The notes beneath the pieces were generated by a model. The model was not told the origin of the DNA, did no database searches, and was given only the letters and a program-made list of their open reading frames with translations. From Bacteroidota bacterium (lineage in GTDB: Bacteria > Bacteroidota > Bacteroidia > UBA8524), in contig WGMZ01000019.1 of the NCBI GenBank assembly GCA_016124735.1, positions 67,217 through 131,216 on the forward strand: a stretch of 64,000 nucleotides of DNA, written 5' to 3'. This document shows, in pieces, positions 9,501 through 18,260 of the stretch (position 1 is the first letter of the stretch; the number at the start of each line of letters is the position of its first letter). The position numbers and the translations under genes were made by a program.

Positions 9501-10362
9501 TACTATAGTAATGGATTTGACGGGTGAAAGTTTTGTTTGTTGGGTTGTATATCAGAGCATTGGGGCCATTCACGTAAAAAAGAATGTCATCTTCTCCATC
9601 AAATTTCCCGTTGCCGTTTCTATCCCGCACCAGGATCGCCATTTCCTCCAGGTCGTCGTATACGTTCAAACTATTGGCTTCCGGTAACATGCCACCGGCA
9701 TAGGCATACATGTGAATCTTACTGATGTCTTGTCCGTTGGCCCCAATTCCAAGCTTATCTACATCTCCAACGTTGAGCTGATAAATGCCGTCTTCAGCAA
9801 AGATTACTTTGGCCCAATTGCCATCTTTCAATAAACTTTCAGATTTCCAATTAATGCCTTTCTTACTCTGGTCAGTTGTTAAACTCTGTTCAATGATGTC
9901 GTATTTAAGGGTAACATGAGTCAATCTGTTGAATCCGTTGCCCTCTTTTTCAATCACTGGAATTTCAATAACCGCATAGCGTTGTTTACGTTCTGTTTCC
10001 TGACGGATTTGGATAAAGTCAGGGTCTGTATTGTTTCGAAGAGAAGACAGCTTTAAAGAGGATGAATAATCGAAATACCGTTCTTCGTCCAATTGTTCCA
10101 TCATATAAAACGGATTTCCAATAATGCGAATGGATTGGCCGGGATTCAATGGCACTTTAAAGGTAAATACCGGCGATTCATTTGGTCTTGCCTGTTCCGA
10201 TTCATTGGCGAAAGGCACCAAAACCTGACTGGAATCAAATTGAGTGATAAATTTTTCCTGCCAGGTAAAATCCTGGTCGAGGTAACCGGATTGAGCCTTG
10301 CTTTCAAAGGAGATTATAAGACTTAAAAGCAACGAATAGGCATAATAACGGGTCATCTTCAT
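6517..10362 (-). CDS. porU: T9SS C-terminal signal peptidase (sortase) PorU
   Basis: A 1281-residue gingipain-related (C25) cysteine protease that removes the C-terminal sorting domain of T9SS cargo and attaches the cargo to surface lipopolysaccharide. The catalytic His is in VNYSGHGGE and the catalytic Cys 34 residues later in ITATCEFSRFDDP. Preceding parts show the C25 segment YVIVTHPDFLSEANRLADFH. The protein ends in its own sorting-type domain (MSYPNPFSQSTTISF ... SPGLYYFKLVVKN). I chose the ATG at 10362 because it begins a clean signal peptide (MKMTRYYAYSLLLSLIISFESKAQ); an in-frame start at 10419 would add 19 charged residues in front. Length fits the family (about 1100-1300). Divergent porP and downstream porV support the call. 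Confidence 0.94.
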   Translation of the reverse strand: MKMTRYYAYSLLLSLIISFESKAQSGYLDQDFTWQEKFITQFDSSQVLVPFANESEQARPNESPVFTFKVPLNPGQSIRIIGNPFYMMEQLDEERYFDYSSSLKLSSLRNNTDPDFIQIRQETERKQRYAVIEIPVIEKEGNGFNRLTHVTLKYDIIEQSLTTDQSKKGINWKSESLLKDGNWAKVIFAEDGIYQLNVGDVDKLGIGANGQDISKIHMYAYAGGMLPEANSLNVYDDLEEMAILVRDRNGNGKFDGEDDILFYVNGPNALIYNPTNKTFTRQIHYYSTLSAAFITVGDPGGKRIEPGGNNPGSPTYTTSTFDEIIHLEDEKYNLIRSGRDWFGQEFGRAVSDITLHFNLQDIDETKPAVLQTRAAARSESTSILSASIGGQTIQNHPLASANVYFYAAPYTSTPDIVSSDFSASGPVDITFSYFSSSQDAKAWLDYAEVVYRRKLQTTGQLLFRDSKGLGVNGVTRYNLTGTGYEVWDVTDPLNIFKVTLQNDNGNDYFVAGSSALRQYAAFKNDQFKKIISTEIPVNQNIHGNKNVDYVIVTHPDFLSEANRLADFHRNKNGMNVLVVQPFEVYNEFSSGVPDISAFRNMMRYFYETAAPGSEPKYMLFFGDASYDYKNITKDNKMFLPTYESANSYSPVGSYCTDDYFGLLDENEGGNIDYVGYLDLGIGRLPVQTLESARQMVDKVLRYYDASGLGDWRNTIVVMSDDEDSNIHMHDAMSYGKIMETDHPVYNVRKVFADAYKQETVGNGQRYPDVVKEVNRAFNDGALIVNYSGHGGETQLGAEKYVDIPQINSWDGGSKLPLFITATCEFSRFDDPARQSAGEMVILNPKGGAVGMLTTVRLVYQSPNRALNENFYRNNAFDFSWAKVPALGDVVVKTKNGNLPSVNNRSFVYLGDPAVQLAYPKYNVVASTINSVPVDQLTDTALALSKFTLEGEVQDLQNVLMDSFNGTAYTTIFAPQQEVTTLANDPASIKETFKAYTSIIYKGKSEVVDGKFKVSFILPRDLPFNIGDAKISFYAENGIEDGHGYQLFQLSPKVDPNAVPDYTGPQVRLFMNDSFFVRGGVTDENPYIYALIYDTSGINTTGLGIGRDISSVLDNNNKEIYILNQYYDANLNDFRRGTVKYPLSGLSEGKHTLSIKVWDVYNNSATATTDFIVTPNIDFVIQDLMSYPNPFSQSTTISFEHNQQGKILDMRVLIYDSRGILVKTLTATELATSSRMHSLVWNPYRDGYSEISPGLYYFKLVVKNEIGKEVEASSRLVYMPNP

Positions 10363-10489
10363 ACGTTTAGGGGTGGATAGGCGGTCCCTCGTTTGCAAAT
10401 TTCTTTCAATTATTTGCATATTTCATGAGAATTTGCTGCCAAACTCGAAACGATTCTTCTCAGGATTTATTTCGTAAGTTGAAAAAAAG

Positions 10490-10497
10490 TATTTTTG
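10490..10497 (+). promoter_or_regulatory. -7 promoter box for porP (first copy)
   Basis: TATTTTTG fits TAnnTTTG and ends 5 bp before the ATG at 10503. This supports the downstream ATG over the earlier in-frame start at 10425 and predicts a leaderless or nearly leaderless transcript. Confidence 0.5.
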
Positions 10498-10502
10498 AAA
10501 AT

Positions 10503-11519
10503 ATGACACCAGTTCTACTCAAAAAGTTGCTTATCCGTTCTGCACTTTTAGGTGCTGGCTTTTTGCTCATCCAAACCGATGCAAATGCCCAGGATCCTGA
10601 ATTTACGCAGTTCTATGCTTCTCCTATTTATACCAACCCGGCCTTTGCGGGAACTGGTAATTGTGGAGGGCGTGTGGTATTGAACTATCGCAACCAATGG
10701 CCGAAGCTTCCGGGAACCTTTCGGACTTTTGCCGGATCTTATGATCAACACTTTGATAAAATCGGAGGAGGGATAGGAATCATGGCCATGCAGGATGTGG
10801 CTGGTGATGGACTTCTTAAGACTACCGCACTTTCAGGAATCTATAGCTATCAGATCAATGTGAGCCGTAAATTTACCATGCGTGCTGCTATTCAGGCTAC
10901 TTACCAGCAGCGTTCAATTGATTTTGATCGTTTGCGTTTTGCCGATCAGATTGTTGCCCGGAGAGGATTTGTCAACCAAACAGCGGAGCAATTGCCAAAT
11001 CAGAAGGTGTCATATCCAAACTTTAGTGCTGGTATCGTTGGTTATACCAAGAACTTCTATGGGGGTATTGCGGTTCATAACCTGAATGAGCCGAATCAAT
11101 CCTTTTATGGTAATTCCGATCAGGGAACAACAGTTCCGAGAAGATTTACTCTGCATTCCGGTATGGTGATTCCAATCCGTAAGGGTCATGGAAGAAATTC
11201 TGAGCCTGATGTATCGATCAGTCCGAATATCCTGATAATGGTTCAGCAAAAATTTATGCAGGTGAACTTTGGTTTTTACGTCAACAAAGGGCCGCTTGTT
11301 GCCGGTATGTGGTTCCGTCAAACTTCTCCCAACTCAGATGCCATGATGGTTCTGCTGGGCTTCCGTCATAATAATTTCAAATTTGGATACAGCTACGACG
11401 TGACAGTTTCTTCGGCCAGAGCAGCAGCTCCTGGCTCTCACGAAATTTCTGCGGCCATAGAATGGTGTTCTAAAAAACGTCCGCGGAGATACAGAAAGTT
11501 AACTTGTCCTGACTTCTAA
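10503..11519 (+). CDS. PorP/SprF family T9SS outer-membrane protein (copy 1)
   Basis: A 338-residue outer-membrane barrel of the PorP/SprF family, proteins that sit beside T9SS or partner with type-B cargo. The signal peptide ends in QTDANAQ, followed by the family opening DPEFTQFYASPIYTNPAFAGTG and the strand motif RNQWPKLPGTFRTFAGSYDQHF. The GGGIGIMAMQDVAGDGLLKTT segment is diagnostic. The C-terminal part carries KFGYSYDVTVSSARAAAPGSHEISAAIEWCSKKR, also typical. The frame is open to 10425, but the ATG at 10503 starts the signal peptide and follows a -7 box. The gene diverges from porU and is followed by a clear terminator and a second paralogue. Confidence 0.92.
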   Translation: MTPVLLKKLLIRSALLGAGFLLIQTDANAQDPEFTQFYASPIYTNPAFAGTGNCGGRVVLNYRNQWPKLPGTFRTFAGSYDQHFDKIGGGIGIMAMQDVAGDGLLKTTALSGIYSYQINVSRKFTMRAAIQATYQQRSIDFDRLRFADQIVARRGFVNQTAEQLPNQKVSYPNFSAGIVGYTKNFYGGIAVHNLNEPNQSFYGNSDQGTTVPRRFTLHSGMVIPIRKGHGRNSEPDVSISPNILIMVQQKFMQVNFGFYVNKGPLVAGMWFRQTSPNSDAMMVLLGFRHNNFKFGYSYDVTVSSARAAAPGSHEISAAIEWCSKKRPRRYRKLTCPDF

Positions 11520-11540
11520 GAAGCAGAGAAAATAGTGTAA

Positions 11541-11566
11541 AGCCACCTCTTTGGGTGGCTTTTTTA
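11541..11566 (+). terminator. Rho-independent terminator after porP copy 1
   Basis: Stem AGCCACC (11541-11547) pairs with GGTGGCT (11554-11560) around a 6-base loop and is followed by T6. It separates the two porP genes. Confidence 0.85.
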
Positions 11567-11619
11567 TTGGTCGAAAATATACTCCGTTCAGGAGTTAATT
11601 CGTTAACTTCATACGTGTT

Positions 11620-12615
11620 ATGCGTATGTTCAAAGTTCTTTTATCCATTACTCTGCTATTTCCTGCAGCCTTTGTTATGGCACAAGATGCCATATTTTCT
11701 CAGTTTTATGCTTCTCCAATGTTGACCAATCCTGCCCTGACTGGTGTTGGATTATGCGGTGGACGTGCCGTGATGCAATACCGCGATCAGTGGCCTAAAT
11801 TGGGGGGTAATTATCGCACAGGACTCGTTGCTTATGATCAGGTTGCTCCGAGCGTCAATGGGGCGTTTGGTATATATGCATTGAATGATGTGGCCGGAGA
11901 CGGATTGCTTACAACCCTTTCACTGAATGGGGTGTATAATTACCTCGTGCCACTTGGTAAGAATTGGAGGTTAAATCTTGCTCTGCAAGGAACCTATGTG
12001 CAGCGTTCTATCGATTTCAATAAGCTGAAGTTCGCGGATCAAATTGAGCCAAAGAAAGGTTTTGTGAAGCCTACAAGTGAACAGGTTCCTTTTCAAAAAG
12101 TGACCATGGCCAGTTTTAGTACGGGTGCTGTTATAAGCAATGAAAAGTTTTATGCAGGTCTGGCAGTATTTCATCTGAACCAGCCCTCCCAAAGCTTTTA
12201 TGGGACTACCGGACCTGGAACCTATTTGCCCCGTCGGGTGAATCTGCATGCGGGTACGAATATTCGGGTGGGTCATCGTTACGGTCCCAAAAGAGAGGAT
12301 GATTTGATTCTTTCGCCGAATGTTTTATTGTCTGTTCAGCAAAATTTCTCGCAACTCAATCTTGGCTTCTATGCGAACAAGGGAGGCTTTGTCTGTGGTT
12401 TATGGTGGAGACAGACGAGTACCAACCCCGATGCGTTGATTGCAATTGTTGGAATGAGCAAGGATCAGTATAAAATTGGGTATTCCTATGATGTAACGGT
12501 TTCCAGCGCACGTTCCGCTGTTAAAGGAAGCCACGAAATTTCTGTTGCCTATCAGTTCTGCAGCGCAAGACCCACTCCGAAAAAATGGTTGAACGATATC
12601 TGCCCGAAATTCTGA
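11620..12615 (+). CDS. PorP/SprF family T9SS outer-membrane protein (copy 2)
   Basis: A 331-residue paralogue of the gene just upstream, sharing the same landmarks: signal peptide ending VMAQ, DAIFSQFYASPMLTNPALTGVG, RDQWPKLGGNYRTGLVAYDQ, NDVAGDGLLTTLSLNGVYNY and KIGYSYDVTVSSARSAVKGSHEISVAYQFCS. The two align along their whole length, so they arose by tandem duplication. The ATG at 11626 (MFKVLL) is an alternative start. It lies between copy 1 and gldJ; the intervening terminator suggests separate expression. Two adjacent copies may serve different surface partners, which cannot be read from sequence. Confidence 0.92.
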   Translation: MRMFKVLLSITLLFPAAFVMAQDAIFSQFYASPMLTNPALTGVGLCGGRAVMQYRDQWPKLGGNYRTGLVAYDQVAPSVNGAFGIYALNDVAGDGLLTTLSLNGVYNYLVPLGKNWRLNLALQGTYVQRSIDFNKLKFADQIEPKKGFVKPTSEQVPFQKVTMASFSTGAVISNEKFYAGLAVFHLNQPSQSFYGTTGPGTYLPRRVNLHAGTNIRVGHRYGPKREDDLILSPNVLLSVQQNFSQLNLGFYANKGGFVCGLWWRQTSTNPDALIAIVGMSKDQYKIGYSYDVTVSSARSAVKGSHEISVAYQFCSARPTPKKWLNDICPKF

Positions 12616-12784
12616 TAGCTGGACCACAATTCGCAAAAATTCCTTTGCTAAGGGACAGATTGAGACTATTTTCGGAAATAGGAGCTTTTAACTATTCGCT
12701 CATATTTATTTATAATTGTACAATTTTGTAGGGCTATCTTGCGTTTATTGAACAAAGTAGCTTTACTTTGTATTTCGCACTATT

Positions 12785-14221
12785 ATGAAAAAGTATCTAT
12801 TAGTAATTCTAGGTGTTGCCGTTGTGGGACTCGGTTCTTCCTGTCGGAAGCAAAAGTCGGCAACCACCGGTTGGGAACTGAATAGTACCAAGTGGGGGGG
12901 GATTGAGAAGTTGGAATACGAGGGACAGGAAACTGGACCTGGTTTGGTTTTGGTTCAGGGCGGTACCTTTACAATGGGATCGATGGAGCAAAACATCACC
13001 TATTCACATGATAATACAGAACGTCGTGTTACCGTACCAAGTTTCTACATGGACGAAACCGAAGTTTCTAACCACCAATACCGTGAATACCTGCAATGGT
13101 TAGCCCGCGTATTTGTGGATTATCCTGAGGTTCACGATAAAAACCTTCCTGACACGAACAGCTGGAGACGTAAATTGGCTTATAATGAGCCTTATGTAAA
13201 ATATTACTTCCGCCATCCTGCCTACGATGATTATCCTGTCGTAGGGGTCAACTGGATTCAGGCAACTGCTTTCGCCGCCTGGAGAACAGACCGCGTGAAC
13301 GAGATGATTCTGATTCGTGAGAAAATTCAGGACATTAAAGTAATTGCCCAGGAGGTGAATGAAGATAACTTCAATACCGACGCATACTACAATGGTCAAT
13401 ACATCGGGTTGGAGAAAAATAGCCTGAGAGACATCACCCCAGGAGGAACCAGCAGAACCGTCAGAATAGAAGATGGAATTCTTCTTCCTGAATACCGGCT
13501 ACCCACAGAGGCTGAGTGGGAATATGCTGCGATGGCCTTGGTTGGTAACTCTCAATACGAAAATATCAATACCCGCCGTGTTTATCCGTGGAATGGTCTG
13601 ACAACACGTAAAGCTGCTCCGGAAAAATACCGCGGTGAAATCCAGGCGAACTTCAAAAGAGGTCGTGGCGATAACGCGGGTGTAGCTGGTAAACTGAATG
13701 ATAATGGTTTTATTACCACTCCTGTTAAATCCTATTGGCCAAATGATTTCGGACTTTATAACATGGCCGGAAACGTTTCAGAATGGGTAATGGATGTGTA
13801 TCGTCCGCTTTCTATGCAGGACTTTCAGGATTTCAATTCTTTCCGTGGTAACGTTTACCTAACAAAGGAATTGGATCCTGATGGATATGTGCAGGAAAAA
13901 GATTCTCTCGGACGTATCAAATACCGTCCGGTAACCGAAGAAGACAATGTAAATCGTCGTAATTATCAGGTGGCAGACAATATTGGTTATCTTGATGAAG
14001 AAGTATACGACAATGGTAATCAGCAGTACGAATATGGAGTTCATTCGCTGATTAATAACCGTGCACGTGTTTACAAAGGCGCCAGCTGGGATGATCGGGC
14101 ATATTGGTTGTCGCCAGGAACCCGTCGCTTCCTGGATGAAGAACAGGCATTAGCTACTCTTGGCTTCCGCTGCGCAATGATTCGCGTGGGGAACCCAGCG
14201 GGAAATGGTGGAAAGAAATAA
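12785..14221 (+). CDS. gldJ: Gliding-motility lipoprotein GldJ (SUMF1/FGE-like)
   Basis: A 478-residue lipoprotein with lipobox GLGSSC20 and a formylglycine-generating-enzyme (SUMF1-like) domain. Landmarks are LVLVQGGTFTMGSMEQN, SFYMDETEVSNHQYREYLQWL, VVGVNWIQATAFAAWR, YRLPTEAEWEYAAM, GLYNMAGNVSEWVMDVY and the terminal GTRRFLDEEQALATLGFRCAM. GldJ is an essential gliding/T9SS lipoprotein that associates with the outer membrane and stabilises GldK. GldJ rather than GldK is favoured by the opening TGWELNSTKWGG and by synteny with porU/porV; the related GldK is usually followed by gldLMN, which are absent here. F. johnsoniae GldJ is somewhat longer. Confidence 0.88.
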   Translation: MKKYLLVILGVAVVGLGSSCRKQKSATTGWELNSTKWGGIEKLEYEGQETGPGLVLVQGGTFTMGSMEQNITYSHDNTERRVTVPSFYMDETEVSNHQYREYLQWLARVFVDYPEVHDKNLPDTNSWRRKLAYNEPYVKYYFRHPAYDDYPVVGVNWIQATAFAAWRTDRVNEMILIREKIQDIKVIAQEVNEDNFNTDAYYNGQYIGLEKNSLRDITPGGTSRTVRIEDGILLPEYRLPTEAEWEYAAMALVGNSQYENINTRRVYPWNGLTTRKAAPEKYRGEIQANFKRGRGDNAGVAGKLNDNGFITTPVKSYWPNDFGLYNMAGNVSEWVMDVYRPLSMQDFQDFNSFRGNVYLTKELDPDGYVQEKDSLGRIKYRPVTEEDNVNRRNYQVADNIGYLDEEVYDNGNQQYEYGVHSLINNRARVYKGASWDDRAYWLSPGTRRFLDEEQALATLGFRCAMIRVGNPAGNGGKK

Positions 14222-14240
14222 GCAGCCTTATGGCAAAAGA

Positions 14241-14275
14241 AAACCCCGGAATCTCTGATTCCGGGGTTTTTTATT
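14241..14275 (+). terminator. Rho-independent terminator after gldJ
   Basis: A 12-bp perfect stem, AAACCCCGGAAT (14241-14252) with ATTCCGGGGTTT (14258-14269), loop CTCTG, followed by further T residues. Confidence 0.88.
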
Positions 14276-14305
14276 ATTCAGTCTTTCGTCTGACTATTCA
14301 GTGGT

Positions 14306-14722
14306 CTAGCAATATTCTTCGAAGGCAAGCTTCAAATTGTCAGCAATCATTTGGGCACTTCTTCCTTCTATATGATGACGTTCGATCATATGAACCAATT
14401 CGCCGTTTTTAAAGAGGGCGATGGAAGGGGATGATGGAGGATACGGTAACATATATGAACGTGCTTTGTCTGTTGCTTCCTTCTCCATTCCTGCAAATAC
14501 AGTGACCAGGTTGTTTGGAAGTTTTTCACTGCCCTTAACAGCTGCAACAACGCCCGGTCTGGCAGAACCAGCGGCACATCCGCACACTGAATTGACAACT
14601 ACCAGGGTAGTTCCTTCATTATTTTCCAAAGTAGAAACCACTTCATCGGTAGTTTTCAATTCTTTGAACCCGTTATTGGTTAATTCAGCCCGCATGGGAG
14701 CTACTAACATTTCAGGATACAT
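14306..14722 (-). CDS. BrxA/BrxB family bacilliredoxin
   Basis: A 138-residue cytosolic thioredoxin-fold protein of the bacilliredoxin (YphP/YqiW, DUF1094) family, which in Firmicutes removes bacillithiol from S-bacillithiolated proteins. The active-site CGC motif is in VVNSVCGCAAGSARPGV, preceded by MYPEMLVAPMRAELT and followed by LPYPPSSPSIALFKNGELVHMIERHHIEGR, all family hallmarks. I chose the ATG at 14722 (MYPEML); the frame is open further upstream to 14764 but the family begins with MYPE. A TACCTTTG box stands 27 bp upstream. It converges on the gldJ terminator. Whether the organism makes bacillithiol is not shown here. Confidence 0.9.
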   Translation of the reverse strand: MYPEMLVAPMRAELTNNGFKELKTTDEVVSTLENNEGTTLVVVNSVCGCAAGSARPGVVAAVKGSEKLPNNLVTVFAGMEKEATDKARSYMLPYPPSSPSIALFKNGELVHMIERHHIEGRSAQMIADNLKLAFEEYC

Positions 14723-14749
14723 ATTTTTAAATTTTGATGTAATTACATG

Positions 14750-14757
14750 CAAAGGTA
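14750..14757 (-). promoter_or_regulatory. -7 promoter box for the bacilliredoxin gene
   Basis: On the minus strand this reads TACCTTTG (TAnnTTTG), 27 bp upstream of the ATG at 14722. Confidence 0.5.
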
Positions 14758-14853
14758 ATTCCAATCATAGATTATACCTAACTCCCTAATTTTAAGTGAA
14801 GGTAATATCTCCTTAAAAGGCGTGGAAGCAGTGGGCTCGGAACAATTATTGCT

Positions 14854-14861
14854 TATCTTTG
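14854..14861 (+). promoter_or_regulatory. -7 promoter box for ahcY
   Basis: TATCTTTG followed by C fits TAnnTTTG, 22 bp before the ahcY ATG. Confidence 0.55.
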
Positions 14862-14883
14862 CAGCATCTTATAAAATACATTT

Positions 14884-16197
14884 ATGACGACACAATCCAC
14901 ACCGCTTAACTACAAAGTTAAGGACATCACGCTTGCCGAGTGGGGCAGAAAAGAAATCAGACTTGCTGAGGCGGAAATGCCCGGTCTGATGGCTATCCGT
15001 GCCGAGTACGGACCACAAAAGCCTTTGAAAGGTGCACGTATTGCAGGTTGCCTGCACATGACCATTCAAACGGCGGTATTAATTGAAACATTGATAGAGC
15101 TGGGAGCAGAAGTTACCTGGTCTTCTTGTAACATTTTCTCTACCCAGGATCATGCTGCTGCGGCGATTGCCGAAGCCGGAATTCCTGTTTTTGCATGGAA
15201 GGGAATGAATGAAGAAGAATTTGACTGGTGTATCGAACAAACCTTGCATGCATTTGAAGGCGGACAGCCTTTGAACATGATTTTAGATGATGGAGGAGAT
15301 TTGACCAATATGGTACTCGATCGTTATCCTGAATTGGTGAAAGGTATCAAAGGTCTTTCTGAAGAAACTACAACAGGTGTACATCGTCTATACGAGCGCA
15401 TGAAAAAAGGAACCCTTCCTATGCCGGCTATCAATGTGAATGACTCTGTAACTAAATCGAAGTTTGATAATAAATACGGCTGCCGTGAGTCATTGGTAGA
15501 TGCTATTCGTCGCGCAACAGACGTAATGCTTGCTGGTAAAGTGGCTGTTGTAGCGGGTTATGGCGATGTGGGAAAAGGTTCTGCCGAATCTCTTCGTGGT
15601 GCCGGCTGCCGGGTAATGGTGACCGAAATCGACCCAATCTGTGCCTTGCAGGCTGCAATGGATGGTTACGAAGTGGTAAGAATGGATGATGCGGTGAAAC
15701 GTGCCAATATTGTGGTTACTGCAACGGGAAATAAAAATATTATCCGTGACCTTCATTTTGAGTCGATGCGCGATAAAACCATCGTATGTAATATTGGCCA
15801 TTTCGACAATGAGATTGATATGGCATGGCTCAATAAGAACCATGGTAATACAAAGTATTCCTTGAAACCACAGGTTGATATCTACAATGTGGGAGGCAAT
15901 GAAATCATTGTTTTGGCTGAAGGTCGTTTGGTAAACCTTGGTTGCGCAATGGGACATCCATCTTTTGTGATGAGTAATTCATTCTCTAACCAGACCTTGG
16001 CTCAAATTGAAATGTGGACCAATACAGACGCCTATGAAAATAAGGTGTATGTGCTTCCTAAAATTCTTGATGAGAAAGTAGCGGCATTGCATTTGGATCA
16101 AATTGGTGCAAAATTGGAAACGCTTGATAAAGATCAGGCGGAATACATTGGAGTTCAAGTAGAGGGTCCGTATAAACCTGAATACTATCGCTACTAA
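14884..16197 (+). CDS. ahcY: Adenosylhomocysteinase
   Basis: A 437-residue cytosolic NAD-dependent enzyme that reversibly hydrolyses S-adenosylhomocysteine to adenosine and homocysteine, closing the methyl cycle. Visible hallmarks: [71 protein letters not shown], the NAD-binding [20 protein letters not shown], and the C-terminal family ending [11 protein letters not shown]. Length matches bacterial homologues. A -7 box and a strong terminator bracket it, so it is a single-gene unit. Confidence 0.97.
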   Translation: MTTQSTPLNYKVKDITLAEWGRKEIRLAEAEMPGLMAIRAEYGPQKPLKGARIAGCLHMTIQTAVLIETLIELGAEVTWSSCNIFSTQDHAAAAIAEAGIPVFAWKGMNEEEFDWCIEQTLHAFEGGQPLNMILDDGGDLTNMVLDRYPELVKGIKGLSEETTTGVHRLYERMKKGTLPMPAINVNDSVTKSKFDNKYGCRESLVDAIRRATDVMLAGKVAVVAGYGDVGKGSAESLRGAGCRVMVTEIDPICALQAAMDGYEVVRMDDAVKRANIVVTATGNKNIIRDLHFESMRDKTIVCNIGHFDNEIDMAWLNKNHGNTKYSLKPQVDIYNVGGNEIIVLAEGRLVNLGCAMGHPSFVMSNSFSNQTLAQIEMWTNTDAYENKVYVLPKILDEKVAALHLDQIGAKLETLDKDQAEYIGVQVEGPYKPEYYRY

Positions 16198-16224
16198 GAC
16201 ATGGCGACATCATGATAAATAAAG

Positions 16225-16249
16225 CCCGGGTTTTCCCGGGTTTTTTTTT
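16225..16249 (+). terminator. Rho-independent terminator after ahcY
   Basis: Stem CCCGGG (16225-16230), loop TTTT, stem CCCGGG (16235-16240), then T9. Confidence 0.85.
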
Positions 16250-16271
16250 GACTTCTTATGAAGAATGCGGA

Positions 16272-16568
16272 TTATAACAGGCGAATGGCAATAGCCAAAG
16301 GGATGCCGATAATGACAATACCCCAGAATACAAAAAATGCGGCATGCGTGATTCTATTGAGGGTAATGCTTTCAGAATTTACGAGAACATAACCCTGCCA
16401 TTGGCATTTTTTGCATTTATGATGTATGACTTTGTGCCCTGTTAATTCATAGGTGGCTTTACTCAAGCCGCCAAATCTGAATGGGTTAAGTCCATTTCGA
16501 TGACCGCACTTCGGACATGTGCCAAATTTGTTACTGCCGGATTTGTAAATCTTACTGCTTGACTTCAT
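16272..16568 (-). CDS. Small zinc-ribbon membrane protein (hypothetical)
   Basis: A 98-residue protein (from ATG 16568; the frame is open to 16613) with two Cys pairs, GTCPKCGHRNG and HHKCKKCQWQGY, forming a probable zinc ribbon, and one C-terminal transmembrane helix (FFVFWGIVIIGIPLAIAIRLL). It is tail-anchored rather than secreted, with the ribbon predicted on the cytosolic side. It stands alone between ahcY and gltA. I do not recognise the family and give no function. Confidence 0.65.
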   Translation of the reverse strand: MKSSSKIYKSGSNKFGTCPKCGHRNGLNPFRFGGLSKATYELTGHKVIHHKCKKCQWQGYVLVNSESITLNRITHAAFFVFWGIVIIGIPLAIAIRLL

Positions 16569-16826
16569 TGATGAGAGGGCCACAAAATTCAAACAAAATT
16601 TACAAAAATCCACAATGCGTGCCTATAGGTTTCCGCCATATCCGAAATAATTTGCGCGATTCTGTGATTTCCCGGGATATTGTACTCTATAAATTTACGT
16701 AGTGTTCTGACGGGATAAATTCAGGTATGATTTATGCACCTTGAAGGCGAAGAATGTCAAGACATATAACCTTGGAAAAACACCTTAAAATTCAGCGTAT
16801 TCTTGAGGTTTCCGCAGAACAAATAT

Positions 16827-16834
16827 TACCTTTG
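16827..16834 (+). promoter_or_regulatory. -7 promoter box for citrate synthase
   Basis: TACCTTTG followed by C fits TAnnTTTG, 35 bp before the ATG at 16870. Confidence 0.55.
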
Positions 16835-16869
16835 CGGCGGTTTAAATCTAGATAAGCGCAAATACTCAC

Positions 16870-18189
16870 ATGGACAGATTAAAGGAAAAATTCGCACAAG
16901 TTGCAGCACCACTCGCAGTGCAAACAAAAAAGCTGGTTAAAGAACACGGTAACGTGGTCATGGGGCAGTATACTTTGGAGCAGGTGATGAGCGGGATGAA
17001 AGGCATTATCGGCCTCATTACCGAAACATCATTATTGGATGCTGAAGAAGGAATACGATTTCGTGGATACACGATTCCGGAGCTTCGTGAGAAACTTCCT
17101 AAAGTTGAGGGGGGTGTGGAACCGTTGCCAGAAGGCTTATTCTATTTGATGCTTATTGGTGAATTGCCTTCAGAAGAAGACGTCCAGGATATTTCCAATA
17201 ACTGGGCGCGTCGAAGCAATGTCCCAAACCATGTTTTTAAAGTTTTAGACGCCCTTCCGAAAAATACTCATCCAATGACTCAGTTTACTGTGGCGATTAA
17301 TGCCCTTCAAACCGAGTCTGAATTTGCTGCCGCTTACAGCAAAGGAATCAGCAAGTCTGAGTATTGGAGCTATGTGTACGAAGATGTTATGAATCTGATT
17401 GGACGACTTCCCAGAATTGCCGCTTATATCTACCGTCGCACCTATAAAAATGACGAGCACATTGAACCGAATCCGAAATTGGATTGGGCAGCAAATTTTG
17501 CTCATATGTTGGGATATGGTGAAGTAGACGGATTTAAACGTCTGATGCGTTTGTATATGACCATTCATGCCGACCATGAGGGAGGAAACGTTTCTGCCCA
17601 TACAACACACCTGGTAGGATCTGCTTTAAGTGATCCGTATCTGTCATTTGCTGCAGCAATGAATGGATTGGCAGGGCCACTTCACGGTCTTGCGAATCAG
17701 GAAGTGATCAAGTGGATTTTTGAGATGCAGGATTCTTTAGGAACCAAGAAACCAAGCAAAGAGCAAATTGCAACTTATGTGAATAAAACCCTATCGGAAG
17801 GTAAAGTAGTTCCGGGATACGGACACGCTGTATTGCGTAAAACTGATCCTCGTTTCACCGCGCAAATGGAATTTGCAAAACGCAATAATGTAACAGACGA
17901 TACCATCGAAACGGTTTGGAATGTGTACGATGTTGTACCTGGAATTCTTGAGTCGTTGGGAAAAGTAAAAAACCCGTGGCCAAACGTGGATGCGCATTCC
18001 GGATCCTTGCTTGTTCATTACGGAATGGTGGAGTACGATTTCTATACCGTTTTGTTCGGAGTTTCCCGTGCATTGGGAGTTTTAGCTCAACAGATTTGGG
18101 ACCGCGCACTCGGTCATCCGTTGGAAAGACCAAAATCCGTAACCACCGAATGGCTTCAGGCGAAAGTGAAAAGCAGTGCAACTGCTTAA
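16870..18189 (+). CDS. gltA: Citrate (Si)-synthase, eukaryote-like type
   Basis: A 439-residue citrate synthase condensing acetyl-CoA and oxaloacetate at the entry of the TCA cycle. It follows the mitochondrial-type sequence pattern rather than the E. coli GltA pattern: [25 protein letters not shown] near the N-terminus, [44 protein letters not shown], and [15 protein letters not shown]. The catalytic residues are visible as His in GPLHG, His in GYGHA and Asp in the NVDAHSG region. There is no mitochondrial-type leader, only a short charged helix. It is monocistronic, with its own -7 box and terminator. Such eukaryote-type enzymes are known in some Bacteroidota. Confidence 0.95.
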   Translation: MDRLKEKFAQVAAPLAVQTKKLVKEHGNVVMGQYTLEQVMSGMKGIIGLITETSLLDAEEGIRFRGYTIPELREKLPKVEGGVEPLPEGLFYLMLIGELPSEEDVQDISNNWARRSNVPNHVFKVLDALPKNTHPMTQFTVAINALQTESEFAAAYSKGISKSEYWSYVYEDVMNLIGRLPRIAAYIYRRTYKNDEHIEPNPKLDWAANFAHMLGYGEVDGFKRLMRLYMTIHADHEGGNVSAHTTHLVGSALSDPYLSFAAAMNGLAGPLHGLANQEVIKWIFEMQDSLGTKKPSKEQIATYVNKTLSEGKVVPGYGHAVLRKTDPRFTAQMEFAKRNNVTDDTIETVWNVYDVVPGILESLGKVKNPWPNVDAHSGSLLVHYGMVEYDFYTVLFGVSRALGVLAQQIWDRALGHPLERPKSVTTEWLQAKVKSSATA

Positions 18190-18210
18190 TCCGAAGATAA
18201 CATAAAAGAA

Positions 18211-18239
18211 AAACCGCCCTTTTGAGGCGGTTTTTTTAT
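18211..18239 (+). terminator. Bidirectional terminator between gltA and the 311-residue gene
   Basis: Stem AAACCGCC (18211-18218) with GGCGGTTT (18226-18233), loop of 7, then T run; A residues before the stem give a T run on the minus strand too, so it can end both converging genes. Confidence 0.8.
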
Positions 18240-18260
18240 GCGTTTGACACAGGGTATTCC

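Noticed and set aside
12760-12775. TTTACTTTG before gldJ as a promoter
   Set aside because: The spacing inside the box is one base short of TAnnTTTG; not strong enough to list.
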